Shown: positions 24,713 through 32,676 of the stretch, piece by piece
How the letters are laid out: every line of letters starts with the position of its first letter
Numbering within the stretch: position 1 is the first letter of the stretch
Assembly: GCA_001595915.1 (NCBI GenBank)
Contig: LSSG01000074.1
Location: 1 to 32,676 of the forward strand
Reading direction: 5' to 3'
DNA length: 32,676 bases
From: Thermoplasmatales archaeon SG8-52-3
Lineage (GTDB): Archaea > Thermoplasmatota > E2 > DHVEG-1
Notes under the pieces: generated by a model
The model's database searches: none
Told to the model about the DNA's origin: nothing
The model's input: only the letters and a program-made list of their open reading frames with translations
Position numbers and translations under genes: made by a program

Positions 24713-24937
24713 ATGAAAACATACTTAACAATAATATTTAATAGTGAAGGAAGTTCTCCATCTCAGGTAAGAGATCAATTATTAAACCTTGGGTTTCAGG
24801 TTACAAAAGGAAACTATGATTTTGTTTATGATTGGGGAAAAGACAGTGCAAGTAAAGATGAACTTATTTGGTTTGCAGATAAGGTTCATTCTAGCTTAAA
24901 AAAGGCAAATGTATATTTTACTATAGAAACAGTCTAA
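24713..24937 (+). CDS. Small conserved-looking hypothetical protein
   Basis: 74 aa starting at ATG 24713 without a clear ribosome-binding site. The pattern beta-alpha-beta-beta-alpha-beta (MKTYLTIIFNS, PSQVRDQLLNLGF, NYDFVYDWG, DELIWFADKVHSSLKKA, VYFTIETV) suggests a ferredoxin-like fold. I recall similar short proteins in Thermoplasmata but know no function. It lies after the site-2 protease on the same strand, and its stop overlaps the convergent TrmJ stop by 3-4 bases (CTAA). Confidence 0.65.
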   Translation: MKTYLTIIFNSEGSSPSQVRDQLLNLGFQVTKGNYDFVYDWGKDSASKDELIWFADKVHSSLKKANVYFTIETV

Positions 24938-25644
24938 TTCTTTTTATTTTTGATTTTCTCAATACTTTTACTAAAAACTCCCATAAGAGTGTGGTATTCC
25001 CATTTTGAAGGTATTGCTCGCCCCATTATCCTTTTAAACATAATTTCAGTTTTTTCTTTTTTATGTTCAGGATATTTAATTTCTTTCAATAACTCTGAAA
25101 AATAATTGTAAAGTTTTTCCTTTTCAATATTTCCAATTTTTATCTTTTTTCTTGGTTCATATTTATGTTTAATATATAGTGAATATAAAACTAAACCTAC
25201 AGAATGTGATAGGTTTAAAGAAGGATATGAGTCACTTGTTGGGATCCTAAGCATAATATCACATAATGCTATTTCTTTGTTAAAAAGACCATAATCCTCT
25301 CTTCCAAAAACAAATCCGACCTTCCCATTTATTTTATAAACATCCTCAACTAGATTTTCAAGAAATACTGAATTTCTTAGATGTCTTTTGTCATTTATAC
25401 TTTCAATTGATGATGTGGCAATAAGGTAATCTAGATTTTTTATTGATTCCTCAAATGTCTTAAAAAATATTACATTATCAATTATTTTATATGCATGCAT
25501 TGCTCTAGAGTAACACTCATCATCAAGTTTACATGGATTTACTAAATATAACTTATCAAAATCAAAGTTGGCCATAACTCTTGCAACAGCACCAATATTT
25601 CCACCGAATTTTGGTTCAACAAGTATGACGTAAAACTCTGGAAT
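24934..25644 (-). CDS. trmJ: TrmJ-like SPOUT tRNA 2'-O-methyltransferase, probable ATT start
   Basis: 236 aa if translation begins at ATT (25644-25642). The first in-frame ATG (25575) would delete EFYVILVEPKFGGNIGAVARVM, the conserved SPOUT start that binds RNA and SAM. Reading upstream the frame gives ATT-CCA-GAG (family MPEF...), preceded 5 bases earlier by GGGGAG; an in-frame TAG lies further up and no ATG, GTG or TTG is available. The knot motifs are present: GFVFGREDYGLFNKEIALCDIMLRIPTS and YPSLNLSHSVGLVLYSLY. Archaeal TrmJ methylates C32 of tRNAs. Last gene of the eL40-proS operon. Confidence 0.88.
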   Translation of the reverse strand: MPEFYVILVEPKFGGNIGAVARVMANFDFDKLYLVNPCKLDDECYSRAMHAYKIIDNVIFFKTFEESIKNLDYLIATSSIESINDKRHLRNSVFLENLVEDVYKINGKVGFVFGREDYGLFNKEIALCDIMLRIPTSDSYPSLNLSHSVGLVLYSLYIKHKYEPRKKIKIGNIEKEKLYNYFSELLKEIKYPEHKKEKTEIMFKRIMGRAIPSKWEYHTLMGVFSKSIEKIKNKKN

Positions 25645-25668
25645 GCTATCTCCCCATAAATAAAACTA

Positions 25669-26049
25669 TTATTTAATGTTTAATTCTTCTTCTTTTTCAT
25701 TTAACATTTTTTTATATTTTGAGGGTAAATGTTTAACAACAGATTTCAGTTCAGCATGCATTTTTATTATTTCTGAACGTTTATTTGTCTTTATTTCTTC
25801 CAATATGAATTTTCGATTTTTATAATATGAATACAAATACCATATACCTGTTCCGAGTATTATAAAACCAATTATTAAAAAATAAAGGTTCCAACTTAAA
25901 ATATCGTCTGAAATATTTAAGAAGTTTAAAGGATGATCTTCAAAAAAACCAATAATTCCAATAAAAAGGACAAAAAATCCAATTATTGCCAACAAAATAC
26001 TAAAAATAACTACATATTCTCTAAAAAATTCTGTTATTTTACTAGCCAT
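25669..26049 (-). CDS. Two-helix membrane protein of unknown function
   Basis: 126 aa, 14 bases after proS. Two hydrophobic helices (about 13-34 VVIFSILLAIIGFFVLFIGIIG and 52-71 LYFLIIGFIILGTGIWYLYS) separated by a short loop, then a basic/acidic cytoplasmic C-terminal helix (KRSEIIKMHAELKSVVKHLPSKYKKMLNEKEEEL). The final part looks like a coiled coil or DNA/protein-binding helix. No catalytic motif. I do not recognise the family. Ribosome-binding site AGAGAGGTTAGAG upstream supports the start. Confidence 0.7.
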   Translation of the reverse strand: MASKITEFFREYVVIFSILLAIIGFFVLFIGIIGFFEDHPLNFLNISDDILSWNLYFLIIGFIILGTGIWYLYSYYKNRKFILEEIKTNKRSEIIKMHAELKSVVKHLPSKYKKMLNEKEEELNIK

Positions 26050-26063
26050 TTTCTCTAACCTCT

Positions 26064-27482
26064 CTAATACGATTTAGCATATCTCATCCAAGTTTTTGCA
26101 GGATTGTTGCAAACTGGACAAGAATTATTACATTCATTATCATCTATTGGTTCTCCAAGAGTATTGCCATCTATAATATTTTCTATTTCAAGGGCACAAT
26201 CCTTAATTCCACACCATGGAAGTTCTACAATTCCTTTTATATTTTTTGCTTCATCAACGGTATTTACTCTTTTTATGTTTTCATTGAGAAGTTTTTTTGC
26301 AGTATCATACAAGCTTTTTGATATCATATTTAGTTCTTCTTTTATTTTATTTACTGCTGTATCTTTTGCCAATGATTGTTTTTCAGAATTATCTCTTCTA
26401 ACAATGACAATTTGATTATTTTTAATATCTCTTGGACCAATTTCAACCCTTAATGGAACTCCTTTTAATTCCCAATCATAAAATTTATTGCCTGGGGTTA
26501 TGTCACGCTTGTCAACAAATGATTTAATACACTCATTTGATAATTTTAAGCTAAGATCATCACATGCGTCTAAAACATTCTTTTCTTCCCCTTTAAAAAT
26601 TATTGGAATTAGAACCACTTGAATTGGAGCAACTTCTGGTGGCATAACAAGTCCTTTATTATCCCCATGAATACCAACAAGAGCTCCAAGAATACGTTCG
26701 CTCATTCCATAAGTTGTTTGATGACAATAGTTATGCTTTCCATCTTCACCTTCATAAGAGATGTTATATGGTTTTGAAAAATTATCTTTATATTGGTGAA
26801 TTGATCCGAGTTGCAATGTTCTGAAGGAGGGCATTAATACATCTATACTAATTGTATAAAATGCTCCAGCAAATTTATCCCATTCTGGTCTTTTACTTAG
26901 AATGTAAGGTAAACTAAGTTTGTCAAATAGTCTTTTTGCAATTTCTTTGTCTTCCTGTATTTGTTTTTCTGCATCATTAAAATCTACATGACAGGTATGG
27001 GCTTCAAAGAAATGTATTTCTCTAACACGAATAAATGCCCGAGTTTGTTTAGTTTCATATCTAAATGTATTAACTATTTGAAATGTTTTAAGTGGTAAAT
27101 CAGCATGTGATCTTATCCAAATTGAAAAAATTGGATACATTGCTGTTTCGGAGGTTGGTCTAAGAAGCCATCTTTCTTCAAGTTTATTTAGACCAGCATG
27201 ACTAATCCAGTAGACTTCGCTTCCAAACCCTTCAATATGTTCTTCTTCTTTTTTAAAAGAGGATTCTGGTATTAATAATGGAAAATTTACTTCTTGATGA
27301 TTAGTTAGACTCATTTCATCTCTAATTAGTTGATCCACATGGGTCATTAATTTCCAACCATATGGTCTCCAAACATTCATGCCTTTAATTGGATATCTTT
27401 TATCACATAAATCAGCAAGCTCAACAATTTCGTTGTACCACTCATTAAAATCTTTGGTTTTTTTGACCTTTGTCTCAGGCAT
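26064..27482 (-). CDS. proS: Prolyl-tRNA synthetase, archaeal/eukaryal type
   Basis: 472 aa with GAGGAG before ATG. Class II synthetase charging tRNA-Pro. Motif 1 region (GMNVWRPYGWKLMTHVDQLIRDEM ... NFPLLIPES), motif 2 FRYETKQTRAFIRVREIHFFEAHTCH, the proline pocket RPTSETAMYPIFSIWIRSHADLPLK and motif 3 HQTTYGMSERILGALVGIHGDNKGLVMPPEVAP are clear. The anticodon-binding domain (about 285-385) and the C-terminal zinc-type domain with Cys424, Cys429, Cys455 and Cys458 ending in MRYAKSY identify the archaeal type; no editing domain is inserted. Second gene of the eL40 operon. Confidence 0.96.
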   Translation of the reverse strand: MPETKVKKTKDFNEWYNEIVELADLCDKRYPIKGMNVWRPYGWKLMTHVDQLIRDEMSLTNHQEVNFPLLIPESSFKKEEEHIEGFGSEVYWISHAGLNKLEERWLLRPTSETAMYPIFSIWIRSHADLPLKTFQIVNTFRYETKQTRAFIRVREIHFFEAHTCHVDFNDAEKQIQEDKEIAKRLFDKLSLPYILSKRPEWDKFAGAFYTISIDVLMPSFRTLQLGSIHQYKDNFSKPYNISYEGEDGKHNYCHQTTYGMSERILGALVGIHGDNKGLVMPPEVAPIQVVLIPIIFKGEEKNVLDACDDLSLKLSNECIKSFVDKRDITPGNKFYDWELKGVPLRVEIGPRDIKNNQIVIVRRDNSEKQSLAKDTAVNKIKEELNMISKSLYDTAKKLLNENIKRVNTVDEAKNIKGIVELPWCGIKDCALEIENIIDGNTLGEPIDDNECNNSCPVCNNPAKTWMRYAKSY

Positions 27483-27546
27483 AGGGCTCCTCTACCTTCA
27501 AATCAAAAAAGAAAGATTGCTATTAAATATGACGGTTTATAAGAAA

Positions 27547-27696
27547 TTAAACTCCTCTTCCTTCCCTTGCTTTTATTCGTAGTTCTTTTGATCTACATCT
27601 TCTACATCTTTCAGCTTTTGGTGCATTTAATGCTCCACATTTCATACATACCTTTTTGTTTAGCAACCGAGCTTCTGCTTCAGGAAATCTTGCCAT
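27547..27696 (-). CDS. rpl40e: 50S ribosomal protein eL40
   Basis: 49 aa: [24 protein letters not shown] then [21 protein letters not shown]. The zinc site is C17-x2-C20 and C31-x2-C34. This is the ubiquitin-free archaeal eL40, which binds the large subunit near the factor-binding stalk. AAGGCGGTT lies before the ATG. First gene of the minus-strand operon with proS, 64 bases apart. Confidence 0.93.
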   Translation of the reverse strand: MARFPEAEARLLNKKVCMKCGALNAPKAERCRRCRSKELRIKAREGRGV

Positions 27697-27855
27697 TTTA
27701 TAACCGCCTTTTTAGTGTATCGGAATAATAGAATCATTATTTAAACATAATGTAACAAAAAATTTAATGAAAATTAAAGAAAAAATATAACAATCTCTAG
27801 AATTTATAGAAATATACTTAACCAAGTATGTATATTTCTCAGCGGTGGAACACTA

Positions 27856-28680
27856 ATGAAGGGGAGGACAATATGTCCAAAATGTAAACATGAAATACTT
27901 TTGGATATACCTGACAAGGAAAAACATGATATTGTTTGCCCCAAATGTGATAATAAATTTGCGATTCAAGCAAAATGTGATGATTCCAAGTCAATTGAAG
28001 AATGCTCTTGGGAAGAACATGGTGAACCCCGTAAAACTGTTTTATCATCATTAAAACCAAAGACAAAAATGCCAAGGATTGCAGCAATAATTCTTGCATG
28101 TGTTTTTGTAATAGGAATTACAACAGCGGTTCTTTCAGAAAGTTTTATTGAATCCTCACTTGATGTTGCTTCATTTGCTGGATTGACAGGTTCTGTGAAA
28201 ATTTTAGTTACTGATGAATCTAATAATACTCTAAATAATGTTGATATTAAAATTGATGGAAAAGATGGTTTCACAAATTATAATGGATATTTTACTAAAG
28301 ATAATTTAGAACTAGGGATTCAGGAATTGGTAATCTCAAAAGAAAATTATAAAAATCAAACTCTTGAAATATTGATTACCCCTTTTATAAGATATGAAAG
28401 TACAATAATCCTTGAAGATTTAGGTGGTAAAGAAAAAAATATACAATTTAATAGTGCTGGTTGTACAATTATTTTAGTAATTTTTTCAATTATTGCATTA
28501 ATTGGTACAATATCTTGTCTGAAAAGACAATATATCGACATTGCAATTGTAAGTTCATTTCTTGCTATTTTTTCATTTGGATTTTTCTTGATAGGATCAA
28601 TACTTGCAATCATTGCATTTATAATCATTTTTAGATCAAAGGATGAATTTGAAAATGGAAAAAAGGGGAAAATCTTCTAG
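27856..28680 (+). CDS. Zinc-ribbon membrane protein with extracellular carboxypeptidase-regulatory-like domain
   Basis: 274 aa. Residues 5-35 form a zinc ribbon (C7-x2-C10 and C28-x2-C31, MJ0042-like), with two further cysteines at 41 and 50. A membrane helix (about 74-94) is followed by an external beta domain (about 111-188; VKILVTDESNNTLNNVDIKIDGKDGFTNYNGYF) like carboxypeptidase regulatory domains that carry small beta sandwiches. Then come three helices (about 203-258) ending SKDEF. The last module recurs in the protein at 29205-29675. Overlaps the following DUF2085 gene by 38 bases. Function unknown; possibly a membrane sensor. Confidence 0.75.
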   Translation: MKGRTICPKCKHEILLDIPDKEKHDIVCPKCDNKFAIQAKCDDSKSIEECSWEEHGEPRKTVLSSLKPKTKMPRIAAIILACVFVIGITTAVLSESFIESSLDVASFAGLTGSVKILVTDESNNTLNNVDIKIDGKDGFTNYNGYFTKDNLELGIQELVISKENYKNQTLEILITPFIRYESTIILEDLGGKEKNIQFNSAGCTIILVIFSIIALIGTISCLKRQYIDIAIVSSFLAIFSFGFFLIGSILAIIAFIIIFRSKDEFENGKKGKIF

Positions 28681-29203
28681 ATTAATCCTACTTTTCTTTA
28701 TCCCATTTCTAATCTGGATTTTACTTCAATTTATTGCTCCTTTTGCAATTCCTTCAAACAGCATTGAAAATCTATCAGGAATCGTTGGAATAGCTGATAA
28801 TGAGCATTTTGTAAATAAATTACCTTGGCCATGGGACGCAATTTATAGTAGTGGGGATAGATTATGTCACCAACAAGCAGAAAGATCTTTTTTTATTAAT
28901 GGAAATCAAATGCCTTTTTGCAGTAGATGTACAGCTATTTGGCTTGGTTTTGCTGTTGGCTTAGGTTTCATGGTTTTTTACAAAATTAAACTAAATGAGA
29001 AATTTTTAATTTTATTAATAGTTGGTATTGTCCCTATTGGAATAGATGGAATTGGTCAACTATTTGGTTTTTGGGAAAGTACAAACATAATTCGATTGCT
29101 AACTGGTCTTTTGGTTGGTATTGTCTGTGGTATTGCTATTGCTTTGATAATTGATGAATTGATTGAATTGAAAATAGAAAAAAAGAAAAAAATAATAAAT
29201 TGA
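28643..29203 (+). CDS. DUF2085 family membrane protein
   Basis: 186 aa with AAAGG close upstream of ATG 28643; ATG 28655 is an alternative. Signature of DUF2085: CHQQAERSFFINGNQMPFCSRCTAIWLG (C75, H76, C93, C96), IDGIGQLFGFWESTNIIRLLTGLLVG. Four or five membrane helices. DUF2085 is of unknown function; the conserved Cys/His and Asp suggest a metal or redox site. Overlaps the previous gene, so probably co-translated. Confidence 0.85.
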   Translation: MNLKMEKRGKSSRLILLFFIPFLIWILLQFIAPFAIPSNSIENLSGIVGIADNEHFVNKLPWPWDAIYSSGDRLCHQQAERSFFINGNQMPFCSRCTAIWLGFAVGLGFMVFYKIKLNEKFLILLIVGIVPIGIDGIGQLFGFWESTNIIRLLTGLLVGIVCGIAIALIIDELIELKIEKKKKIIN

Positions 29204-29204
29204 T

Positions 29205-29675
29205 TTATTGAAAGTTTTGTTTTGATAAAACTAATAAAATTAAACCGATTAGTGATAGAACACTTGATGTAAATATAATACCAATTGTAAATAATCCAAT
29301 AACACTTGTTGCTATTGCAATATAATATTGTTTCTTTTTAATTGCTAGAATTCCACCTAATATTGGAAAAATTGAAATTATAATTCCTATTATTGCACAA
29401 GTTTGAAGAAATCCTAGAATTTGATCATAAGTTATTGATGGATTAATTACTTGTATTTGACTGATATCAAAAAAGGATTCAATTGTTGTAGCATCCAATA
29501 AGAAAAACTGACCCCAATTAAACAATGCAAGTATTCCTGCGATAATTAAAAGTATTCCAGCTATCAAAGGATACGAATTTTTATTTGATGGTTTTTGAGA
29601 AAAAGGTTCAAGATTTAAAGAATCATTTGGTTTTTCAGCACCAATTTCTGTATCAAATTCTTTATTTAATTCCAT
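29205..29675 (-). CDS. Four-helix membrane protein of unknown function
   Basis: 156 aa. An N-terminal polar stretch (residues 1-33, D/E/N/S-rich) precedes a helix (36-55 YPLIAGILLIIAGILALFNWG), an external loop with TTIESFFDISQIQVINPSITYDQ, and three helices (about 90-150). The part from residue 92 on (GIIISIFPILGGILAIKKKQYYIAIATSVIGLF ... LLVLSKQNF) matches the C-terminal module of the protein at 27856. No enzyme motif. It is convergent with the DUF2085 gene and 12 bases downstream of the PrsW-like gene, likely an operon. Confidence 0.65.
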   Translation of the reverse strand: MELNKEFDTEIGAEKPNDSLNLEPFSQKPSNKNSYPLIAGILLIIAGILALFNWGQFFLLDATTIESFFDISQIQVINPSITYDQILGFLQTCAIIGIIISIFPILGGILAIKKKQYYIAIATSVIGLFTIGIIFTSSVLSLIGLILLVLSKQNFQ

Positions 29676-29687
29676 CTAATCTCACAT

Positions 29688-30350
29688 CTATTTTTTATTT
29701 GAATATTCTTCTTTTTTATTTTTTTCTAGAATCCTAGGCATTATCTTTTTTGTTGCATACCAATAAAGAATTAATCCATATGCAACAAGAATCACTTGTA
29801 AATATCCTATGTTATAAAATGCTGTTATAAAAATCGTAGCAGTTACTGGAATATAAAATAATATTGAAAACATAAGATATTTTCTCATTTTATATTTGTA
29901 TACACCATATGCAATACTTATTCCAGTTGCAGCATGTGCTAATATTATTCCTAATGAGCCTATTGCTACTAACAATACAAAATAATCATTACCACCTTGT
30001 ATTTCTGTCAAAATTATTGAGAACGGAGTAAAAATTGAACCAAATCCAAGACCTAGGGAAAGACCATAGACTACTGTTTCTTTTTTACCATGGAATCTAG
30101 AAATATTTAGAATAATTGTTTTAAAAAGCTGCTCTAAAACTGGAAACAAAATAATGAACCAAATTCCAATTCCTGCAGAAGTAAACCATTCAATTATATT
30201 TGATATAAATCCTGCAATTATTCCTGAGATAAAAGTAAGAAAAACAATTTTATCTTTATAATAGTCGTCATATCCTTTTAAGCTTATAAATAAAAGTATA
30301 AGGGCAGGAATAATACCTATAAAAAGTAATGTTTGAGGTAGAACGTCCAT
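29688..30350 (-). CDS. PrsW-like multi-pass membrane protein, probably non-catalytic
   Basis: 220 aa, about eight membrane segments. The layout recalls PrsW-type intramembrane proteases: LFPVLEQLFKTIILN (E73, K77) in place of the EExxK motif, then YGLSLGLGFGSIFTP without the usual glutamate, and a conserved-position His139 in LAHAATGISIAYGVYKYK. Because the second glutamate of EExxK is Gln74 and the acidic residue after GLGFG is missing, it is likely a non-catalytic relative or another transporter-like family. First gene of a short minus-strand operon with 29205-29675. Confidence 0.55.
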   Translation of the reverse strand: MDVLPQTLLFIGIIPALILLFISLKGYDDYYKDKIVFLTFISGIIAGFISNIIEWFTSAGIGIWFIILFPVLEQLFKTIILNISRFHGKKETVVYGLSLGLGFGSIFTPFSIILTEIQGGNDYFVLLVAIGSLGIILAHAATGISIAYGVYKYKMRKYLMFSILFYIPVTATIFITAFYNIGYLQVILVAYGLILYWYATKKIMPRILEKNKKEEYSNKK

Positions 30351-30740
30351 TTAGAATCGCAGGTGAAATAGGAAAGAATATATTAAATATTGTTCCAAAA
30401 TTTCAAATAAAATCCCCGATATTCTTGACAAAATTTTACTAAAACCTTTCTTTTATTTTTTCTCAACAATCAATCTTTTTTTAAAATAATTCAAATGTAA
30501 CTTTTGATTTTATTAATGATGATAATTATTGAAAATGTCCGAAAATCGACATTTATCGTAAAAAATATCATAATAGTTAAATAGTGAAAACAATAATTAT
30601 TTCATGTAGATTTGTGGGAGGATTGAAAAGAATACATATCAACTGTTTAATTATTAGATGTTGTTTGCTTTTGACGACCGAGACGTGAAAGCTAAAAATT
30701 GTCCTACTATCTCGTAAGGTAGAAAGAGGGAGGAAGATAG
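30351..30740 (+). other. Gene-free region with long leader for secreted protein
   Basis: 390 bases between divergent genes. AT-rich up to about 30590, with a possible TATA box (GTTAAATAG near 30576) that would give a leader of about 140 bases. Between 30671 and 30735 composition shifts to more G and C (GACGACCGAGACGTGAAAGC). CTATCT (30707-30712) can pair with AGATAG (30735-30740), closing over the ribosome-binding site GGGAGG (30728-30733) of the next gene. A 21-codon TTG frame at 30624 was rejected. Confidence 0.3.
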
Positions 30741-31286
30741 ATGAAAAATAAATTAACAATATTTGTTACATTAGCAATTTTTCTATTTTCAATAATTGGA
30801 AGTCCTACTGTATCTGCAATTGATGAGACAACCATACTTCCCTTTGGAATCTATGACCAATATAGAAACTATTGGGACACATATCCTGAATATATGGTTA
30901 ATCAAGATGAAGAAGATTATACAAATACAACTACTATTGACGATTCAGAGTTTATAAGTACAGATATTATGTTAGAAGATCTTGGCACAATAACAAAGGT
31001 AGAACTTAGGGCAAATGGATATTGGACTGATGCTCAACGTAGTATTGTTCTGCAACCATATTTCAGTGGTATATATCCTGGAGATGACCATACCTTTAAT
31101 CCACCTGAAAATGAAGGTAATTGGTCAAATTGGATGGAAATAACATCGGATACCAATGCACATGCATATTGGGATTGGACAGATTTTGAGGATTTATGTT
31201 GCCTTGTTAGAGTGGGCGGTGGTAACAATGGATTTAATCTGTGGTGTTCTCAGGTTGAAATACGCATTACATATACACCAGAGTAA
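30741..31286 (+). CDS. Secreted beta-rich protein of unknown function
   Basis: 181 aa with GGGAGGAAG before ATG. Residues 1-25 are a signal peptide (KLTIFVTLAIFLFSIIGSPTVSA). The mature part is acidic with aromatic residues and beta strands (DTYPEYMVNQDEEDY, LGTITKVELRANGYW, VEIRITYTPE), suggesting an external beta sandwich. Four cysteine-containing sites are limited to CC and C near the end, perhaps one disulfide. I do not recognise the family. It precedes the beta-helix gene on the same strand but with 137 bases between. Confidence 0.65.
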   Translation: MKNKLTIFVTLAIFLFSIIGSPTVSAIDETTILPFGIYDQYRNYWDTYPEYMVNQDEEDYTNTTTIDDSEFISTDIMLEDLGTITKVELRANGYWTDAQRSIVLQPYFSGIYPGDDHTFNPPENEGNWSNWMEITSDTNAHAYWDWTDFEDLCCLVRVGGGNNGFNLWCSQVEIRITYTPE

Positions 31287-31423
31287 AGTGAAAAACTATA
31301 GGATATCGTACTAATTGGAGATTTCACCTTCTTCTTTTATTTTTAGCTTTCATTTGTCACATTTCTAATCATTAAAAAGTTTTATTAACCAAATATAGAT
31401 TTATATTTAGGGAGGAATTAAAA

Positions 31424-32676
31424 TTGTATAGGAGAGCAATTGGATTAATAATTTGTATATTAATAATAAGTGCAATTTCATCATCTGTTATTGGAACTAA
31501 ACTTGTTGAAAATACCAACAATGTAGTTTTTTATAATAGAGATATTCTTTATGTTGGTGGTAGTGGTCCTAACAATTACTCAAAGATACAGTATGCAATA
31601 GATGATGCATCTGATGGAGATACTGTATTTGTTTTTGAAGGAAAATATTATGAACAAATCTATATCAATACAACAATTAATCTCATTGGAGAGAACAAAG
31701 CAACTACTGTTATAAACGGTTCTAAAATTGGTAATGTAATCACTGTTAATGCTGGTTATGTTAATATCAATGGTTTTAAAATTGAGAAAAGTGATAGATA
31801 CGGAAATGGAGTTGAGGTTAAATCATATAATTGTAATATTTCAGATAACATCTTTGATGACAATGGGTACGGTATAAAAACTACTGATACGAATAATCAT
31901 ACCTTTACAGGGAACACATTTCAAAACCAAGCAGAGAGATGTATACGAATCGATAATTCACATAATAACACTATATCAGATAACTATTTTATTGACACAC
32001 CTGGCGCAATTTCAATAACATATAGTAATTATAGTATTATTTCAGATAATTTGTTAAATTGGAACTATTTTAATATTGGAACAGGTTGGTGCTACTACCT
32101 TGAAATCACAAACAACATTATAGTTGGTAAAGGAAGAAGAGCAGGTATTGATTTATATTATTCAGATTACTGCAATATATCAGGAAATAGTGTTGGTAAT
32201 TGTGATTGGGGTTTATGGTTAGAGTATAGTAAATATAACAATGTTTATGGTAATGAGTTTACAAACTGTGATTATGATGGTATATTCTTCTATCAGAGAG
32301 CTAAATTTAATGTAGTTTCAAACAATATTGTGTCAGGTAATGAAGATTGTGGTATCAATATTTGGGATGTATCAGATAATAACACTATCTACTGTAACAC
32401 TATTAGTTCAAACACCTATGGCATATATATCAAATTTGATACAAACTGCAATAACAACATAATATATCATAACAATCTCATCGACAACAATCAAAACGGT
32501 TTAGATGGTTGTTCTAATAATTGGAATATTGATTATCCTTTTGGAGGTAATTATTGGGATGATTACACTGGAGATGATAAAAATCGTAGTCAAAATCAAG
32601 ATATTCCAGGCTCAGATGGAATAGGAGACACCGAACATAATCTCCCTGGTGGTGGAGGAAACAAGGATTATTATCC
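31424..32676 (+). CDS. Secreted NosD-like parallel beta-helix protein (3' end outside window)
   Basis: Open from TTG 31424 (GGGAGG 8 bases upstream) to the window edge, 417 codons visible. It begins with a signal peptide (MYRRAIGLIICILIISAISSSVIG) and then DILYVGGSGPNNYSKIQYAIDDASDGDTVFVFEGKYYEQIYI, the usual start of PbH1 proteins. About ten helix turns follow, each with an N-x-(I/V)-x-x-N-x-F/I ladder (NISDNIFDDNGYGI, NTISDNYFIDT, YNNVYGNEFTNCDYDGIFF). The end of the visible part, GNYWDDYTGDD ... DGIGDTEHN, is the common cap of these archaeal surface proteins. Probably binds or modifies polysaccharide; later domains are not visible. Confidence 0.88.
   Translation, partial: MYRRAIGLIICILIISAISSSVIGTKLVENTNNVVFYNRDILYVGGSGPNNYSKIQYAIDDASDGDTVFVFEGKYYEQIYINTTINLIGENKATTVINGSKIGNVITVNAGYVNINGFKIEKSDRYGNGVEVKSYNCNISDNIFDDNGYGIKTTDTNNHTFTGNTFQNQAERCIRIDNSHNNTISDNYFIDTPGAISITYSNYSIISDNLLNWNYFNIGTGWCYYLEITNNIIVGKGRRAGIDLYYSDYCNISGNSVGNCDWGLWLEYSKYNNVYGNEFTNCDYDGIFFYQRAKFNVVSNNIVSGNEDCGINIWDVSDNNTIYCNTISSNTYGIYIKFDTNCNNNIIYHNNLIDNNQNGLDGCSNNWNIDYPFGGNYWDDYTGDDKNRSQNQDIPGSDGIGDTEHNLPGGGGNKDYY

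Noticed and set aside
30624-30689. 21-codon TTG frame in the leader of the secreted protein
   Set aside because: GGGAGG nearly touches the TTG, too close for initiation, and the peptide has no recognisable pattern.

Overview
The window looks like chromosomal DNA from an AT-rich archaeon, most likely an uncultivated member of the Thermoplasmata (Thermoplasmatota). Support: an archaeal alpha operon (uS13-uS4-uS11-Rpo3), the archaeal proteasome/exosome superoperon (psmA-SBDS-rrp4-rrp41-rrp42-eL43-rpoP-pcc1), an archaeal/eukaryal-type prolyl-tRNA synthetase, an archaellin, class III signal-peptide pilins, TATA-type promoters, and a DUF6015-like gene, a family I recall from Thermoplasmata. The lineage is inferred from gene content only.

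Layout. 1-350: C-terminal end of a PKD-type surface protein. 474-1990: a possible small RNA, a DUF6015/winged-helix pair behind a palindromic TATA box, and one orphan gene. 2240-8740: three pilin-like surface proteins, two of them with one domain inserted into another; the largest carries 14 beta-propeller-like repeats inside a LamG fold. 8838-9398: tandem PRC-barrel protein with a hairpin terminator. 9487-12300: alpha operon. 12320-12392: tRNA-Pro(CGG). 12420-15669 (minus): secreted papain-family protease with PKD domains, then an archaellin. 15845-16474: queE. 16504-20934: proteasome/exosome superoperon. 20931-23408 (minus): purA interrupted by a complete LAGLIDADG intein. 23503-24937: site-2 protease and a small orphan. 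24934-27696 (minus): eL40-proS-membrane protein-TrmJ operon, the last gene apparently using an ATT start. 27856-30350: small membrane proteins (zinc-ribbon, DUF2085, a 4-TM protein, a degenerate PrsW-like protein). 30741-32676: a secreted orphan and a beta-helix (NosD-like) protein running off the end.

Together these show core information-processing operons interleaved with an elaborate cell-surface and extracellular repertoire (pilins, archaellin, protease, PKD, LamG and beta-helix modules). That suits an organism that attaches to and digests proteinaceous or polymeric matter; this lifestyle is an inference. The most distinctive items are the nested-domain pilins, a shared ERFPM-type C-terminal tail on two PKD proteins, the PurA active-site intein and the ATT-initiated TrmJ. 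No CRISPR array, rRNA, transposase or integrase was seen.
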